This document shows positions 63,870 to 64,000 of a DNA stretch of 64,000 nt, piece after piece (within the stretch, counting starts at the first letter, position 1; every line of letters starts with the position of its first letter). Source of the DNA: Cytidiella melzeri (Eukaryota; Basidiomycota; Agaricomycetes; Polyporales; Irpicaceae); NCBI GenBank assembly GCA_022592445.1, contig JABYQR010000177.1:1-64000 (forward strand), given 5' to 3'. A program made the position numbers and the translations under genes. Under the pieces are notes generated by a model. The model had not been told where the DNA came from. It searched no databases and was given only the letters and a program-made list of their open reading frames with translations.

Positions 63870-64000
63870 ACAGATTGAGATTATTCTTTCATAACGCGCC
63901 ATAATATTCCAGCTCATGAGTAGATCTACTGACATCAATGCTATCCCGGAGCCGTTTCCATCCGGTCAGGCGAGATGCTGCGACTGCGCGAGCGGAATCG

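Overview
This window is nuclear DNA of a filamentous fungus, almost certainly an agaricomycete basidiomycete. Genes are broken by many short (about 45-65 nt) GT-AG introns, intergenic gaps are small, and the products are eukaryotic: proteasome, V-ATPase, kinetochore, exocyst and mitochondrial proteins. A Zn2Cys6 regulator, fasciclin proteins and an MLKL-type helical-bundle kinase point to Agaricomycotina. I cannot name the species. Exon borders were read by eye from splice signals and family alignment, so gene ends are firmer than internal exons.

Layout. 0.4-8.3 kb holds housekeeping genes: SDA1 (ribosome biogenesis), a Nudix ADP-ribose pyrophosphatase, a DDX41/Abstrakt-type DEAD-box helicase and galactose-1-phosphate uridylyltransferase. 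8.6-12.5 kb is a large Bre4/aromatic-acid-exporter-like membrane protein. 12.6-20.3 kb is a nuclear block: a Sgs1/BLM-type RecQ helicase head to head with kinetochore NUF2, then an ING-family PHD-finger protein. 20.6-22.8 kb carries the most interesting gene, an MLKL-like helical bundle fused to a predicted pseudokinase (HGN in place of HRD, DFE in place of DFG). About 3 kb with no confident gene follows.

25.8-38.7 kb has a Zn2Cys6 regulator, a very long DYRK/Pom1-type kinase, a mitochondrial PDK/BCKDK-type kinase and a chromodomain/coiled-coil/zinc-finger protein. A gene-poor stretch (38.7-45.8 kb) contains one of two paralogous small genes of an unrecognised family; the second follows directly. 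Both start with a coding exon of only 12 nt. 46.9-55.8 kb returns to conserved genes: proteasome RPT1, V-ATPase subunit A, a secreted fasciclin protein and an NmrA-like oxidoreductase. 55.8-58.3 kb is non-coding by eye but holds six degenerate copies of a roughly 107-bp repeat and a (GGGC)5 run. The window closes with exocyst SEC3 and mitochondrial ribosomal protein uL15m.

Many genes sit in divergent pairs sharing short promoters (DDX41/GALT, RecQ/NUF2, ING/MLKL-like, Zn2Cys6/DYRK, PDK/chromodomain, RPT1/VMA1, SEC3/uL15m). CACGTG E-boxes occur in four 5' intervals.
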